Of a DNA stretch of 35,609 nt, positions 8,250 through 16,930 are shown piece after piece; position 1 is the stretch's first letter, and every line of letters starts with the position of its first letter. Location: the NCBI RefSeq assembly GCF_014202995.1, contig NZ_JACHIA010000035.1, positions 1 to 35,609 of the forward strand, given 5' to 3'. The notes under the pieces are model-generated. The model worked only from the letters and a program-made list of their open reading frames with translations. It had not been told where the DNA came from and did not search any database. The DNA is from Longimicrobium terrae (GTDB taxonomy: Bacteria > Gemmatimonadota > Gemmatimonadetes > Longimicrobiales > Longimicrobiaceae). A program made the translations under genes and the position numbers.

Positions 8250-9911
8250 TCACCCGCCCGCTCTCCCCGCGATCTCCATCGCGACGATGCCGTCCAGCAC
8301 ATCCCCGGCGGGAAAGGTGGCGAGCTCGGCCGCGAAGCGCTGCAGCCACGCCGTCCATCCCTCCGCGTCGTCCGCCGGTGCGGCACGGTGCGCGACGTAC
8401 GGGGCGAACGCGGCGGTGCGCCACCGCTGGCCGTCGTGCAGCCAGGCGGCGGCGTACCCCACCGAGCCGCCCGCCGGCCCGGCGCCGCGAGCCTGCACCC
8501 GCACCGTCGCCCACACCGGGCCGGAGACGGCGTGCAGCAGCGGCACCTTTCCCGGCACCAGTTGAGTCCACGCGCACTCCGCGTACCCAGTCACCGGGTC
8601 CGCCTCGCCCGGCGGGGCGGGAATGCGCGGCCACGCAACAGCCGCCACGTTCGGCACCGCCACGAAGTCGCCCTGGTGCGTGTCCCATCGCAGCCGCTCG
8701 GGATACGCGTCGGACTTGGCCCACCCGGACAGCGCGGCGGGCTCGGTCCAGCGCATCGGCGAATCCACGCGGAACCGCTGCTGGTCCCGCATCCACTTCA
8801 CCCAGCTCTGAAACTCGCGGTGCAGATGGCGGCGCGCCTGCTCCGCGTCGCTCGTCCGGATCGGCCGGCCCAGGCGGGCGTCGTTGTCGTCGCGCTCCAG
8901 CCACGCCTCCGCCAACCGGCCTTCCTCGCGGCACTCCATCATGTGCACGGTGGTGGCGCGTGTGCGCATCTCGCCGGTGCTGCGCCCGCCCTCGCTGCTG
9001 TACACGTGCACCACGCGACCCGCCATCCGGTGCGTACCCGTGCGCGCGTGCTCCAGCATGCCGTCGTACAGCGCCTGGTGCCGGGGGCAGCGCCACGCCT
9101 GGGGATCCCGGCGGCTGTCCTGCAGAACGGCCAGCACGTCACCCGCGCGCCAGCCCAGCCCGGACTCACTGATCACGCCATTGGCGGGTACTTCGATCCA
9201 CGGAACGCCGAGTGTGCGGTACTTGTCGGATTTGGCGCTGTCCACGCGGTGATGGACGTGAATCTCGACGGCGCCTACCTCCCGTCCATCCCGCAGCAGC
9301 ATGAGGTCCGCGCGCAAGGACGGAAGTGCGCTTTCGACACGGACTTCGTCCCACTCCACCGGCCACGGCTCCACCGGCGCGGCGCGGCAGAACTCGCTTC
9401 GCTTCGCCTCCGCCGCGCCCGCGCAGACGGGCCGGATGGCGATGCCGCGCCCGCCCTCCGCCAGCGCGACGGACAGGTGGATCTTGGCGGCCAGGTGCAG
9501 CGCGCCTTCCCCGCCAGCGGCCGCACAGTCCGAGTCGGGTCGATGGCCGTAGTGGTGGCGGTTCCGGGTACCCAGCCGCAGTGTCACGCGCTCCAGGCAG
9601 ACGGGACAGAACGCGGCCGGCCGGCTTCCGCGGGGGAGCGGCGCGTACGCGGTGATGGGAACGAGCAGGTACTCCGTTCCGCCCGAATCCGCCACCAGCT
9701 GCTTGCCTTCCGCTACGAACCGGCGTCGCGCCAGCGCGGATGCGGGCGTGCGCGGCGCGCCCTCCGCCGCATCGGTTGCCGCCACGTACGCCCACGCCAG
9801 CCGACGCTCCACGCGCGGCGCGCGGGCCGTTGCCCCGGCGGTCACGTCACTCCCGCCAGCGCGGAACCCGGCAGTCGCACCCTTCGCCCTCGCGGCCGCA
9901 TCTCCACACAT
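8250..9911 (-). CDS. CoiA-like competence nuclease-family protein
   Basis: About 553 residues. The N-terminal half carries CoiA-like features: a Cys pair at 102 and 105 (FCPVCLERVTLRLG) with HHYGHRPDSDC, an HL..K helix (GALHLAAKIHLSVAL), and a PD-(D/E)xK-type core with Asp202 (RADLMLLRDG) and Glu216 (VGAVEIHVHH), followed by DKYRTLGVPWIEV. CoiA is needed for processing incoming DNA in Gram-positive competence; here a nuclease role is inferred. About 250 further residues, rich in Trp and Arg, match nothing I recognise. The start is uncertain: ATG 9911 is used, but a GTG about 23 codons downstream has a better purine stretch. No competence genes are nearby. The neighbouring Mrr-like gene might hint at a DNA-handling or defence setting. 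Confidence 0.7.
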   Translation of the reverse strand: MCGDAAARAKGATAGFRAGGSDVTAGATARAPRVERRLAWAYVAATDAAEGAPRTPASALARRRFVAEGKQLVADSGGTEYLLVPITAYAPLPRGSRPAAFCPVCLERVTLRLGTRNRHHYGHRPDSDCAAAGGEGALHLAAKIHLSVALAEGGRGIAIRPVCAGAAEAKRSEFCRAAPVEPWPVEWDEVRVESALPSLRADLMLLRDGREVGAVEIHVHHRVDSAKSDKYRTLGVPWIEVPANGVISESGLGWRAGDVLAVLQDSRRDPQAWRCPRHQALYDGMLEHARTGTHRMAGRVVHVYSSEGGRSTGEMRTRATTVHMMECREEGRLAEAWLERDDNDARLGRPIRTSDAEQARRHLHREFQSWVKWMRDQQRFRVDSPMRWTEPAALSGWAKSDAYPERLRWDTHQGDFVAVPNVAAVAWPRIPAPPGEADPVTGYAECAWTQLVPGKVPLLHAVSGPVWATVRVQARGAGPAGGSVGYAAAWLHDGQRWRTAAFAPYVAHRAAPADDAEGWTAWLQRFAAELATFPAGDVLDGIVAMEIAGRAGG

Positions 9912-10237
9912 TTCACGACGGCGACGTGACCGCGCATGTACCCATGTGCGGTCGCGCCCGTGGCGGAAGAAGAGAAAGTCGGTTGCATCACGAGCGCGCG
10001 ATCGCCGGAGTGGCCGGATCTGTCTGCCGCAGATGGAGTTGACACATCGGAGGCGGATAACGTTCGCCTGCCGGTAAAAGTACGTCGGCATGTCCGGGGG
10101 AATCAACCATCATGGACAAACCTGCCGGTCCGCTTTCCGCCGTCGCTGGCGCGCATGGGCCCGGACGGTTCTAATCATCCGCCGAACAAACCTCCAAGCG
10201 CATCCCCGGCTGGCGGACCCTCTGGACGAATCGTGAG
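9912..10237. other. Intergenic region between divergent genes
   Basis: This gap lies between the CoiA-like gene and a small unknown gene. It contains no RNA or gene I can support; the only open frame with a purine-rich leader is 20 codons at about 10111-10173, which I do not call. Promoters for both sides presumably lie here. Confidence 0.35.
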
Positions 10238-10783
10238 ATGCAGATTCTCGATACGGTGTACGTGTGGGACTGGTGCCGCACTCTTGGCGCACTGGACGAG
10301 GATGCCGTGCGTTCCCGGGTTCGTCCGGACCCGTCGCTGACGCACCGCTCGCAGGTCGTGTTTGCTCCCAACGGCCCGACCGGTTATGAACCCGCGGTGG
10401 CGGCTTCCGTCGTGGATGCGCTCGGCACCTGGGACGAGTGCCTGCTCTGGGTCACCGCCTGGGGCATCTGGCCGTCATCAGAAGACTGGCCCCGCTACTA
10501 CGCGTGGCGCGGGCGTCAGGGATCGCGCCTCTCGCTTGAAGCCGCGCCCGGCCATCTTGCCACGCGCGAGGACGAAGCGGAATTCCGTGAAGTCGTTCTG
10601 CAGGTGCTTGAGAACGGCTGGGATGCGTGGCTGCTTGCGGCTCGTGGCGGCAAACTGCTGCCACTCCGAATCCGCCTCTCGCATGATGGCTGGGCGTTGA
10701 TGGAAGCATCCGAGCCGGTGGTGCTCAATGTCCCCGGGCTGAAAACGGATACGGCACCCCCGCACACCATTTTCCGCCGGTGA
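10238..10783 (+). CDS. Uncharacterised 181-residue protein
   Basis: I do not recognise this protein. It is predicted soluble with no signal peptide or membrane segment. It is rich in tryptophan, with a conserved-looking block at about 65-105 (WDECLLWVTAWGIWPSSED, then YYAWRGRQG) and another at about 120-160 (LENGWDAWLLA, LSHDGWALM). The codon pattern agrees with its neighbours and the frame is uninterrupted. The ATG at 10238 has only a weak GTGAG in front. Small Trp-rich soluble proteins of this kind are often hypothetical or immunity-like, but nothing here proves that. It is the first of three small genes on the same strand. Confidence 0.65.
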   Translation: MQILDTVYVWDWCRTLGALDEDAVRSRVRPDPSLTHRSQVVFAPNGPTGYEPAVAASVVDALGTWDECLLWVTAWGIWPSSEDWPRYYAWRGRQGSRLSLEAAPGHLATREDEAEFREVVLQVLENGWDAWLLAARGGKLLPLRIRLSHDGWALMEASEPVVLNVPGLKTDTAPPHTIFRR

Positions 10784-10883
10784 GAACGTTCATCGCGGCG
10801 GAGTGTGGATTCCGATCGATCATATAAGCAGCAGGGGCGACAAACCGCACCCCCTTTTGCTCCCCGCCTCCACGGGCTCTCCC

Positions 10884-11609
10884 ATGCTTCGGCTCGGAAA
10901 CACGGTTGTACTCGCGCTGGCGCTTTCCGCGTGCTCCCGGCCTGCCGGAGATCCGTACTTTCGCAAGCATTCTCCAGAGCTTCTCCCAGCTCAGGCGGGT
11001 ATCGCGATCGAGAAGGGTGTACCCGCGGAAGCCGCGGCGCGGATCGCGGCGCGCTTCCGGCGCGACTCCCCGGGTGCCGCTCTCCTTCGCGTCTACCAGG
11101 TTCCGGGACTGCCGGACAGGCACCTTGTCGTGACCCACAGCGAAGCGGACACGGCGGATTACGGACTCCGGTTCGTGCTCGTCGCCTTCGGGCCCGGCGG
11201 GGTTACGGAAGTCGCGCGGTCACGGGGGATGGCGGATAGCGAATGGCTCGAGCCGGTCTTCTTCGGGGACGGAGACTGCCAGTTCGTGCTCGCGGATACG
11301 GGTGCGGAAACGAGTTGGGGATTGGAAGCGTTCCGGCTCTGCCACGACTCGCTGACAGCGTTGGGACCGATCAACGTCTCCCTGCCCGCCGGAGACGCGA
11401 GCACGGAGGTGGCGGAGAACCCTCTCCCGTTCGCCCGCATGCGGCGGGATTCGAGCGGCGTCGTCGTGGAGTTCGGGACGGACCTGGTGCTGTGGATCAC
11501 CGATCCATCCACGCGGGCAGTGCACGATTCCATCGTGAATATGGAGGAGGGCCGGCCCATCACATTCCGACTGGCCGGCGGCTCGTTCCATCGCATGGGG
11601 CGAGAGTAG
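10884..11609 (+). CDS. Predicted lipoprotein of unknown function
   Basis: A 241-residue protein with a lipoprotein signal: positively charged start, hydrophobic stretch VVLALAL, and lipobox LSAC with the modified Cys17. The mature part has repeated beta-strand-like segments (LRFVLVAFGPGG, WLEPVFFGDGDCQFVLAD, VVVEFGTDLVLWITD) that recall WD/VCBS-type or sandwich folds, but no named domain is clear. It is expected in the periplasm or on the outer membrane. The ATG at 10884 is chosen because it starts the signal peptide; the frame is open 27 codons further upstream without features. The next gene starts 67 bases later. Confidence 0.7.
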   Translation: MLRLGNTVVLALALSACSRPAGDPYFRKHSPELLPAQAGIAIEKGVPAEAAARIAARFRRDSPGAALLRVYQVPGLPDRHLVVTHSEADTADYGLRFVLVAFGPGGVTEVARSRGMADSEWLEPVFFGDGDCQFVLADTGAETSWGLEAFRLCHDSLTALGPINVSLPAGDASTEVAENPLPFARMRRDSSGVVVEFGTDLVLWITDPSTRAVHDSIVNMEEGRPITFRLAGGSFHRMGRE

Positions 11610-11676
11610 TTCTTCCATTAACCGCGGTAATGCCTTTCAGGCGAGGCTGCTCCCGCCCGCCGCAACCCACACCACC

Positions 11677-12084
11677 ATGAGCATGGATCAAATGATGGAT
11701 CCCGACGAGTTCGGGGGCACCCTTGTCCGGATCTCCGGCCTGGATGAAGCCGCGGCGCTCTCACCCGACACTGAGGGTGTGTTCGTGAGTGCCCCCTCGG
11801 AGGCACTGTTCGCGACACTCGCGGCACGCCTTCCCGGGCTGAGGCACATCATCACCGACGGCAATACGGGGGGCGTTACGGACGCCGCTGTCGCCCATCT
11901 GGCGGCATTGGGGAGTTTGGAGACGCTGGATCTGGAGTGGAGCGCCATCACGGACGCAAGCCTGGCCGTACTGGCGGGTCTGCCCGCGCTGCAGTGGGTA
12001 GACCTGGGATCCGTCGCGGCCGTGACGGCGGAGGGGTTGAACGCGCTCCGCGCCGCGCGGCCGAATCTGGAAATCGAGACGTAA
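11677..12084 (+). CDS. Small leucine-rich-repeat-like protein
   Basis: A 135-residue protein with about three repeat units of ribonuclease-inhibitor-type LRR spacing in residues 60-130: TDAAVAHLAALGSLETLDL, TDASLAVLAGLPALQWVDL, TAEGLNALRAARPNLEI. These form a short curved protein-binding surface. It has no signal peptide and is probably cytosolic; the partner is unknown. Three in-frame ATG codons occur within the first seven codons, and no Shine-Dalgarno sequence is visible. It may share a transcript with the lipoprotein upstream and converges with the epimerase gene 49 bases away. A TTCTTCCATTAACC sequence at 11611 resembles one half of the palindrome at 13489. Confidence 0.65.
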   Translation: MSMDQMMDPDEFGGTLVRISGLDEAAALSPDTEGVFVSAPSEALFATLAARLPGLRHIITDGNTGGVTDAAVAHLAALGSLETLDLEWSAITDASLAVLAGLPALQWVDLGSVAAVTAEGLNALRAARPNLEIET

Positions 12085-12133
12085 CACGAAGCCGTTCGGC
12101 TCACCATCTGGACGCACGCGACGGGCGATCATG

Positions 12134-13093
12134 TCATGGGCCGGCCAGCGCGCGCACCACCTGCTTCAGCCCGTCCACCGAACTGGGATAGACGGGCTGC
12201 CATCCCAGGTCGCGGATCGCCTTCTCGTTGGAAACCGCCAGCCGGGTCGTCATCATGGTGGCGGCATACGGCATGGTGAGGCGCGCGATCCACAGCGGAA
12301 GCCGCCACGGAGCGGGTGCCCCGCTCTCCCGCGCCGCGCGGCGAAAGAACTCGTTCATGCTCACCGGGTCGCTGTCCACCACGTTGTAGATCTCCCCCGC
12401 CCTTCCCCGCTCCAGCGCCGCGATCGTCGCGCTTGTGGCGTCATCCAGGTGGATGAACCCCGCCCGCCCGTCATCCGCACCGCGTACCACCGGAAGCCCG
12501 CGCATGCGCAGCATCCGCATGCTGAATTCCGTCGACGGGCTTTCCGCGCCGTAGAAAAAGCCGAACCGCAGCGGGATCGCCTCGATGAGCCCCGCCCGAT
12601 CCGCCGCGAGCATCTGGTCTTCCAGCGAACGCGTCCCGGCGACCACCTCGTTGAGCCACGGCACCGCCTCGGGGCCGCCGGGCGGATCCGCCTCCGTCAC
12701 CAGCCTGTCCGCCGCGAATCCGTAGGCGTAGATGATGGACTCGCCCACCATTCTTTTTGCGCCAGCGGCGATGGCGGCTTTCAGCAGGTTGGCGGTTCCT
12801 TCGGTCTTCAGGCGCAGCGTGGGACGCACATGGGCCAGGCGCACGGGACCGTTCCGGGGCAGCGCGGTCAGCAGATGCAGCACGTGCGTGGGCGCCGCCT
12901 CGCGGACCACGCGGTCCAGCGCAGCCGCGTCCAGCGCGTCGGCGATGGCGGGAACCGCGCCCAGCCGCTCCAGCATGCCGCGTTTCTCCGCGGACCGCGT
13001 GAGGCCGGTAACGTGATGCCCCGCGGCGACCAGCGCCCGCACGACGGGCACTCCCAGCGTGCCGGTGGCCCCGGCGACAAAGACACGCATCAT
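12134..13093 (-). CDS. NAD(P)-dependent epimerase / atypical SDR protein
   Basis: A 319-residue extended/atypical short-chain dehydrogenase-reductase. The Rossmann motif is MRVFVAGATGTLGVPVVRAL. Residues at the usual active-site position read SIIYAYGF, retaining a Tyr. Later blocks (RFGFFYGAES, GFIHLDDATSATIAAL, EIYNVVDSDPVSMNEF) are typical of NAD-dependent epimerases and dehydratases acting on sugars or other carbonyl compounds. The start at 13093 is clear: AGGAGG lies 7 bases upstream. A second ATG follows at once. The gene has no partner on its strand. The substrate cannot be deduced. Confidence 0.88.
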   Translation of the reverse strand: MMRVFVAGATGTLGVPVVRALVAAGHHVTGLTRSAEKRGMLERLGAVPAIADALDAAALDRVVREAAPTHVLHLLTALPRNGPVRLAHVRPTLRLKTEGTANLLKAAIAAGAKRMVGESIIYAYGFAADRLVTEADPPGGPEAVPWLNEVVAGTRSLEDQMLAADRAGLIEAIPLRFGFFYGAESPSTEFSMRMLRMRGLPVVRGADDGRAGFIHLDDATSATIAALERGRAGEIYNVVDSDPVSMNEFFRRAARESGAPAPWRLPLWIARLTMPYAATMMTTRLAVSNEKAIRDLGWQPVYPSSVDGLKQVVRALAGP

Positions 13094-13488
13094 GGCCCGA
13101 CCTCCTCGATGGTGAAACGGCGAGCCGTGCCAACTCGTTGCCGGCCAACGCCGTCCAGAAAGCGATGGGATTTCTCGCCGTGCCCGCCCGCCGCGGACCC
13201 TCCAATCCTTCCCAAGAGACGAGACAGCGGACGTTCTGTGACAGCCCGATGCGCGGAGCCCGGATCCCGCCATCGACGGGTCACATCGAACCCATCCGCC
13301 GCGCCGGCCCGCATCAGCCGCGATGTCTGGATCGGGAGAGCGCACCCGCATCACACGAATCACTCAGACGCGGCCACCGCGCGCACCGTACGCGCCTCGC
13401 CCCGCACTCTCAGCCGAGTGGTCGGGCGCCGGTACAGGTACAGTTTCGTTGCGGGGGACCCCTTGTGTTCCGCGCGGGTACCAGTAAT
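13094..13488. other. Intergenic region before the 92-residue gene
   Basis: A divergent gap between the epimerase (-) and a small gene (+). No gene is supported. It ends at the palindrome at 13489-13507. Confidence 0.35.
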
Positions 13489-13507
13489 TTGGAAGAAGTT
13501 CTTCCAA
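13489..13507. promoter_or_regulatory. Palindromic candidate operator upstream of the 92-residue gene
   Basis: TTGGAAGAAGTTCTTCCAA is a perfect inverted repeat of 9-base arms around one base, ending 27 bases before the start codon. The sequence at 17801-17817, upstream of the GHKL gene and in the matching orientation, agrees at 15 of 17 core positions (TTGGAAGnAnTTCTTCC). Placement and symmetry suggest a binding site for a dimeric regulator. Confidence 0.6.
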
Positions 13508-13534
13508 TTACCCGTGAGGTTCGGGGAGATGAGC

Positions 13535-13813
13535 ATGAAGACCGTATTCGCCAAAGAAAACAAGCCGGCCTGCGAACTGGGCCGCGCCGAGGAACTGGTG
13601 GACGTAATGTTTGCCACCAGCAAGGAGTTGCGCCACCAGGCCGAGCAGATTCTGGGCAAGGAGTTCGTCCGCACCGAGGTGGTGCACGAGGATGAGTTGT
13701 CCGCGCAGATGGTGCTGCGCCCGGACGGCATGCCGGAGATCCACGTGTACGCCGCGCGCGAGCGGCACTGGTATCCGTACCGCATCACGCGCGTCGACAG
13801 CGTCGTGCGCTGA
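13535..13813 (+). CDS. Uncharacterised 92-residue protein
   Basis: I do not recognise this protein. It is predicted soluble, with a helical, charged first half (GRAEELVDVMFATSKELR, HQAEQILGKEF) and a C-terminal part that looks like beta strands (AQMVLRPDGMPEIHVYAA, HWYPYRITRVD). The ATG at 13535 has GGGGAG 6 bases upstream; another ATG at 13529 lies too close to that site. A palindrome at 13489-13507 lies just upstream and a strong hairpin at 13952-13983 follows, so it is probably a single-gene unit under its own control. Function unknown. Confidence 0.75.
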   Translation: MKTVFAKENKPACELGRAEELVDVMFATSKELRHQAEQILGKEFVRTEVVHEDELSAQMVLRPDGMPEIHVYAARERHWYPYRITRVDSVVR

Positions 13814-13951
13814 ACGGTCGTTCGACCGGGTGTGAATACCTGCCCGTTTGCGCCACAGGCGGGCGCACGAAGGGCAGCCGCCGCGTAGCGGAGCGGCGCC
13901 TCCGTCCGGGATGAGCTTCGCGGGCCGTCCTGGCGGAATCCGACACAACAG

Positions 13952-13983
13952 AAGCGGGCGATCACCATCGTGATCGCCCGCTT
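13952..13983. terminator. Bidirectional hairpin terminator
   Basis: A 14-bp perfect stem (13952-13965 with 13970-13983) with a 4-base loop lies between the convergent 92-residue gene and the Gfo/Idh/MocA gene. Confidence 0.85.
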
Positions 13984-14000
13984 GCGTCGTTCCCGCTGAC

Positions 14001-15068
14001 TCAGCCGAGGCGGATAACGGTACCTTCGGCCGAGGACCGGCGGGCCGCTTCCATGATCTCCAGCCCCGCGACCGCCTCCATGGGGTCCACCGGCGGCGGC
14101 GTGCCGTCGCGCAGCGCGGCGGCGATTCCGGCGTAGTAGTCGGGATACGCGCCGGCCTCGGTGCGGACGGGCATCCACTCCGCTTCCGTGCCCATGCGGC
14201 CCCACGCAGCGCGCGGTTCCTCGCTCCAGCCCGGCGCGGGGCGCTCGCCCGCGCGCAGGGCGGCCTCCTGCACGTCCATCCCCATCTTCACGTACGCCGC
14301 GCGGGTGCCCATCACCCGGAACCGCGGGCCGTGATCCGGCGCGGCCAGGCTCATCCACAGATGCGAGCGCACGCCGGAGCCGTGCGTCAGCGCGAGGAAC
14401 GCGTCGTCGTCCACCGCGGCACCGGGGCGGCGCACGTTCACCTCGGCGAACACGTGCGACACGGGGCCGAACAGCACCAGCGCCTGATCAATCAGATGCG
14501 GACCCAGATCGAACAGAACGCCGCCCGCCTCCGCCGGGTCCGCGCGCTCGCGCCAGCCGCCGCGCAGCGCGGGGCGCCACCGCTCAAATCGCGACTCGAA
14601 GCGGACAACGTCGCCCAGTGCGCCCTCGGCCAGCAGGCGGCGGAGGGTGAGAAAGTCCCCATCCCACCGCCGGTTGTGGTAGACGGAAAGCAGCAGCCTC
14701 AGCGCCCGCGCCTTGTCGACCAGCGCGCGCCCCTCCTGCGAGGTGACGGCAAAGGGCTTGTCGATGACGACGGGGAGCCCGGCATCCAGCGCGGCGTGGG
14801 CCAGCGGAGCGTGCGTGCGATTGGGTGAGGCGACCACCACCAGGTCCACCGCATCCGCCTGCTCCCACAGCCGCTCGGCGGATGGGACGACTTCCACACC
14901 CGGATGTTCGGCGCGGGCCTGCGCGGCACGATCCGCGTTTCCCGTCACCACCGCGGCAACGCGCATCCCCGGAACGGAGGCGATGAGCGGTGCGTGAAAG
15001 ACGGAGCCGGCCGGCCCATATCCAATGATCGCCACGCGGATCTCCGCGCCCTCCCATGTTTCCGTCAT
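14001..15068 (-). CDS. Gfo/Idh/MocA-family oxidoreductase
   Basis: A 355-residue NAD(P)-dependent sugar or inositol dehydrogenase. The N-terminal Rossmann fold has IRVAIIGYGPAGSVFHAPLI; the conserved catalytic block is VVIDKPFAV, with Lys in the usual EKP-like position (here DKP); VYHNRRWDGDF and GGVLFDLGPHLIDQAL follow in the C-terminal alpha/beta domain, where a His acts in catalysis in known members. It looks closest to the YvaA/IolW-like branch (scyllo-inositol or related sugar oxidation), but the substrate is not determined. The gene is divergent from the ROK regulator at 15504, an arrangement that often links a regulator to its target. The ATG at 15068 agrees with the family's N-terminus. 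Confidence 0.92.
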   Translation of the reverse strand: MTETWEGAEIRVAIIGYGPAGSVFHAPLIASVPGMRVAAVVTGNADRAAQARAEHPGVEVVPSAERLWEQADAVDLVVVASPNRTHAPLAHAALDAGLPVVIDKPFAVTSQEGRALVDKARALRLLLSVYHNRRWDGDFLTLRRLLAEGALGDVVRFESRFERWRPALRGGWRERADPAEAGGVLFDLGPHLIDQALVLFGPVSHVFAEVNVRRPGAAVDDDAFLALTHGSGVRSHLWMSLAAPDHGPRFRVMGTRAAYVKMGMDVQEAALRAGERPAPGWSEEPRAAWGRMGTEAEWMPVRTEAGAYPDYYAGIAAALRDGTPPPVDPMEAVAGLEIMEAARRSSAEGTVIRLG

Positions 15069-15503
15069 CCCTTCTCCGTCATCGTCAGGTCAATCCCGAA
15101 CGGGTGCACACCGTCGTGCCAGGCTGCCCGGTTGCTGGATGGCATGCACAGAAGACGCCGCATCCGGGCGCAGGCCGTTCAGCGGCTCAATCCCCCGATC
15201 CGCCGCGAACGTCGAGGTTCCCCATCCTGTCCGGCGTGCCCGTCTCACCTCTTCCGCCAGAAGCAGCACACACCGAAATCGCAGGCTGCGGGCGGAGAAT
15301 GCAGTGCGGGCAAGGCAGGCGACCGCCGCACGGACCGGAAGCGGGCGAGCGGAAAGCTTGACGGGCGCGGGGCTGGCGACCGAATTTCCGTATTGGCTCG
15401 ACTGAGAACTATTGCGCCGCCTCGGCCTGGCGACGCTTCCAAGGCTCCGCAAGCACCCCGGCCCTGCCCGGATGGCGCGCGGTTCCCCTCACCGGCGTTG
15501 ACC
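15069..15503. other. Intergenic region between divergent Gfo/Idh/MocA and ROK genes
   Basis: A 435-base divergent gap. No gene, RNA or clear operator is seen. Promoters for both genes and any ROK binding site would be expected here. Confidence 0.35.
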
Positions 15504-16724
15504 GTGCGCAAGATCGACCCTCGCAATTTTCAGCGCGCAACCCGAACCACGGGCAAGGACATCAACCGGCAGATCGTGCTGAACCTCGTTCGCGAGTATC
15601 AGCCGATTTCCCGCGCCGACCTGGCGCGCCGCATGGAGGTGGCGCGCGGGATGGTAAGCCCGCTGGTTAACGAACTGATCGAGATCGGTCTGCTGTACGA
15701 GGCGTCCACCGGCACCTCGCGCCGCGGGCGCAAGCCCACGCTGCTGCACGTGCGCGACCACGACCGGCTGGTGGTGGGGATTGACGTGCGGCTGAGCCAG
15801 ACGCAGGCCATGCTGGCCGATTTCGCCGGTCGCACGCTGGCCATGGAGGCGTTTCGCACCCCCGCGCAGCCGGAGGAGCTGGTGGTGCAGCTGGCGTCGC
15901 GCGTGCGGCGGCTTCTGGAAGCCCACGCGTCGGATGGAGAGTGCCAGGGGATCGGCCTGGTGGTTCCCGGCATGGTGGATCGCGACACCGGACGGCTCGT
16001 AAACGCGCCGACGCTGGGCTGGCGCGACGTGGACCTGCGCGATGCGCTGCAGACGGCGACGGGGATTGAGGTGCACATCGAGCGCGACGCGGTGGCGTGC
16101 GCGCACGCGCAGATGTGGCTGGGCCGGCAGGCGGGAAATGGATTGGAAAGCTTTGCCTACGTCACCTTTTCCGACGGCGTGGGTGCGGGCGTGGTGGTGG
16201 ACGGGCGCGTGGTTCGCGGGCACGGCAACGCGGCCGGGGAGTTCGGCCACATTCCGCTCACCATGGAAGGCCCGGCCTGCCAGTGCGGCTCGCGCGGATG
16301 CTGGGAGGCGTACACCTCCAACGCGGCGATCGTGGCGCGCTACCTGGGGCGGGAACTGTCTGACCGTGAAAGCTACGCGACCATCCGTGACACCGGGATG
16401 GGCGTACCGGACGTGATCTCCCGCGCGCGTGCGGGGGATGCCGTAGCCCTGAAGACGCTGGAAACGACGGCGCGGCTGATGGGGCTGGGGCTGGCGGCAA
16501 TCGTAAAAGCGGTGAACCCGGCGGGGATCGTGGTGGGCGGCGAGATCGCGGCCGCGTGGGACCTGATCGGCACCACGGTGGCGCACGCGATGGCGGAGCG
16601 CACCCTTACGACGGGCACCGCCGCGACGCCGCTCTTTCCCGAGGCATCGGACCAGCAGACGCGGCTCCGCGGCGCCGCGGCGCTCGTGGTGGCGCCCATG
16701 TTCGCGGCGCCCACCATCGGATAA
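15504..16724 (+). CDS. ROK-family transcriptional regulator 2
   Basis: A 406-residue paralogue of the protein at 6642-7859, collinear over its whole length. The winged helix-turn-helix (SRADLARRMEVARGM) is nearly the same; the ROK domain has GEFGH and the zinc motif CQCGSRGCWEAY. Unlike paralogue 1 it keeps an Asp at the kinase catalytic position (IERDAVACA), though the ATP loop reads FSDGVGAGV. A role as a sugar-responsive repressor is likely. The GTG at 15504 is chosen because both paralogues start with GTG followed by RKI; the long open frame upstream (from 14904) overlaps the divergent gene and is not coding. Its divergent neighbour, the Gfo/Idh/MocA enzyme, is a plausible target. Confidence 0.88.
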   Translation: MRKIDPRNFQRATRTTGKDINRQIVLNLVREYQPISRADLARRMEVARGMVSPLVNELIEIGLLYEASTGTSRRGRKPTLLHVRDHDRLVVGIDVRLSQTQAMLADFAGRTLAMEAFRTPAQPEELVVQLASRVRRLLEAHASDGECQGIGLVVPGMVDRDTGRLVNAPTLGWRDVDLRDALQTATGIEVHIERDAVACAHAQMWLGRQAGNGLESFAYVTFSDGVGAGVVVDGRVVRGHGNAAGEFGHIPLTMEGPACQCGSRGCWEAYTSNAAIVARYLGRELSDRESYATIRDTGMGVPDVISRARAGDAVALKTLETTARLMGLGLAAIVKAVNPAGIVVGGEIAAAWDLIGTTVAHAMAERTLTTGTAATPLFPEASDQQTRLRGAAALVVAPMFAAPTIG

Positions 16725-16805
16725 CGCCAGCGGGACATCATTTCCCGTTGGGCTGGGAACGGCATCTCACGCGGAGGTCGCGGAGGCCGCGGGGAGAAGA
16801 TAAGA

Positions 16806-16851
16806 GAGAGGGTCCGGTCCGGGCGATGGCGCCATGGGACTGGACCCTCTC
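16806..16851. terminator. Bidirectional hairpin terminator
   Basis: A 15-bp stem with one G-U type mismatch (16806-16820 with 16837-16851) and a 16-base loop lies between the convergent ROK and GHKL genes; CTTTG follows it on the plus strand. Confidence 0.75.
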
Positions 16852-16930
16852 CGCTTTGATCGCGGTTGCTGCGCTTGGACGAGTTCCGCGCATCCCGGTC
16901 GCCGGGAGGCAGGAATGATTCAGCCGCGGT

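Noticed and set aside
10111-10173. 20-codon ORF after a GGGGGAA stretch
   Set aside because: Spacing to the start is too long, there is no terminator, and the peptide matches no leader pattern I know.
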